Assembly (NCBI GenBank): GCA_023807065.1
Contig: JAJJLU010004098.1
Span: forward strand, 1 to 18,819
Source: Isotricha intestinalis
Lineage: Eukaryota; Ciliophora; Litostomatea; Vestibuliferida; Isotrichidae
Reading direction: 5' to 3'
Length of the DNA stretch: 18,819 bases
Shown here piece by piece: positions 18,772 to 18,819 of this stretch. The stretch's first letter is position 1. Each line of letters opens with the position of its first letter. Below the pieces are notes generated by a model. That model did not search any database and was not told where the DNA came from. It saw nothing but the letters and a program-made list of their open reading frames with translations. The translations under genes and the position numbers were made by a program.

Positions 18772-18819
18772 TGTTTCTTTTTTGAAAAAAAATATTTTAA
18801 TCGAATTATTTCATGTAAT

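Overview
The window comes from a very A+T-rich unicellular eukaryote. The evidence is an intact Snu13-type snoRNP/spliceosomal protein gene, a protein with three Myb repeats, a chain of six dynein-related AAA modules, Asn/Lys/Glu-rich proteins and A/T-dominated intergenic DNA. The intact genes all end in TAA at natural protein ends, so TAA is a stop codon here and the standard code fits. None of the intact genes needs an intron. I cannot place the organism more precisely: composition fits several AT-rich amoebozoan or metamonad protists, but nothing seen decides between them.

Left half (1-9682, minus strand): one giant gene that starts with ATG at 9682 and runs off the left edge, about 3,220 codons in the window. 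Its product has about 410 residues of Lys/Arg/Ser and Glu/Asp tandem repeats, then six AAA modules in series, then a long helical linker that is cut off. This order resembles midasin (Rea1/Mdn1) and other dynein-related AAA proteins. The reading frame is broken five times, each at a short A/T homopolymer; changing one base at each site restores a continuous protein. Four sites lack a base and one has an extra base. Small-indel assembly error and recent gene death both fit.

Middle (9683-13274): a gene-free stretch of about 1.25 kb, then a three-repeat Myb protein gene (minus), then a divergent intergenic region shared with the Snu13 gene.

Right half (13275-18819): SNU13 (plus) with an unusual charged N-terminal extension; a convergent orphan gene (minus, start corrected to ATG at 14746); a divergent promoter region; and a 635-residue plus-strand protein whose C-terminal third is a tryptophan-rich repeat resembling the plant starch-binding proteins ESV1/LESV. 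The last 1.5 kb holds the remains of a kelch-repeat gene, broken by frameshifts and about 18 in-frame stop codons that are almost all TAA. It ends in a small G+C-richer hairpin region.

The genes do not form an operon. Two have plausible nucleolar links: Snu13 is a box C/D snoRNP core protein, and midasin acts in 60S ribosome assembly. The strongest leads are the ESV1-like tryptophan-rich protein, the KRKSKSK-repeat/hexa-AAA chain, and the TAA-riddled kelch remnant.
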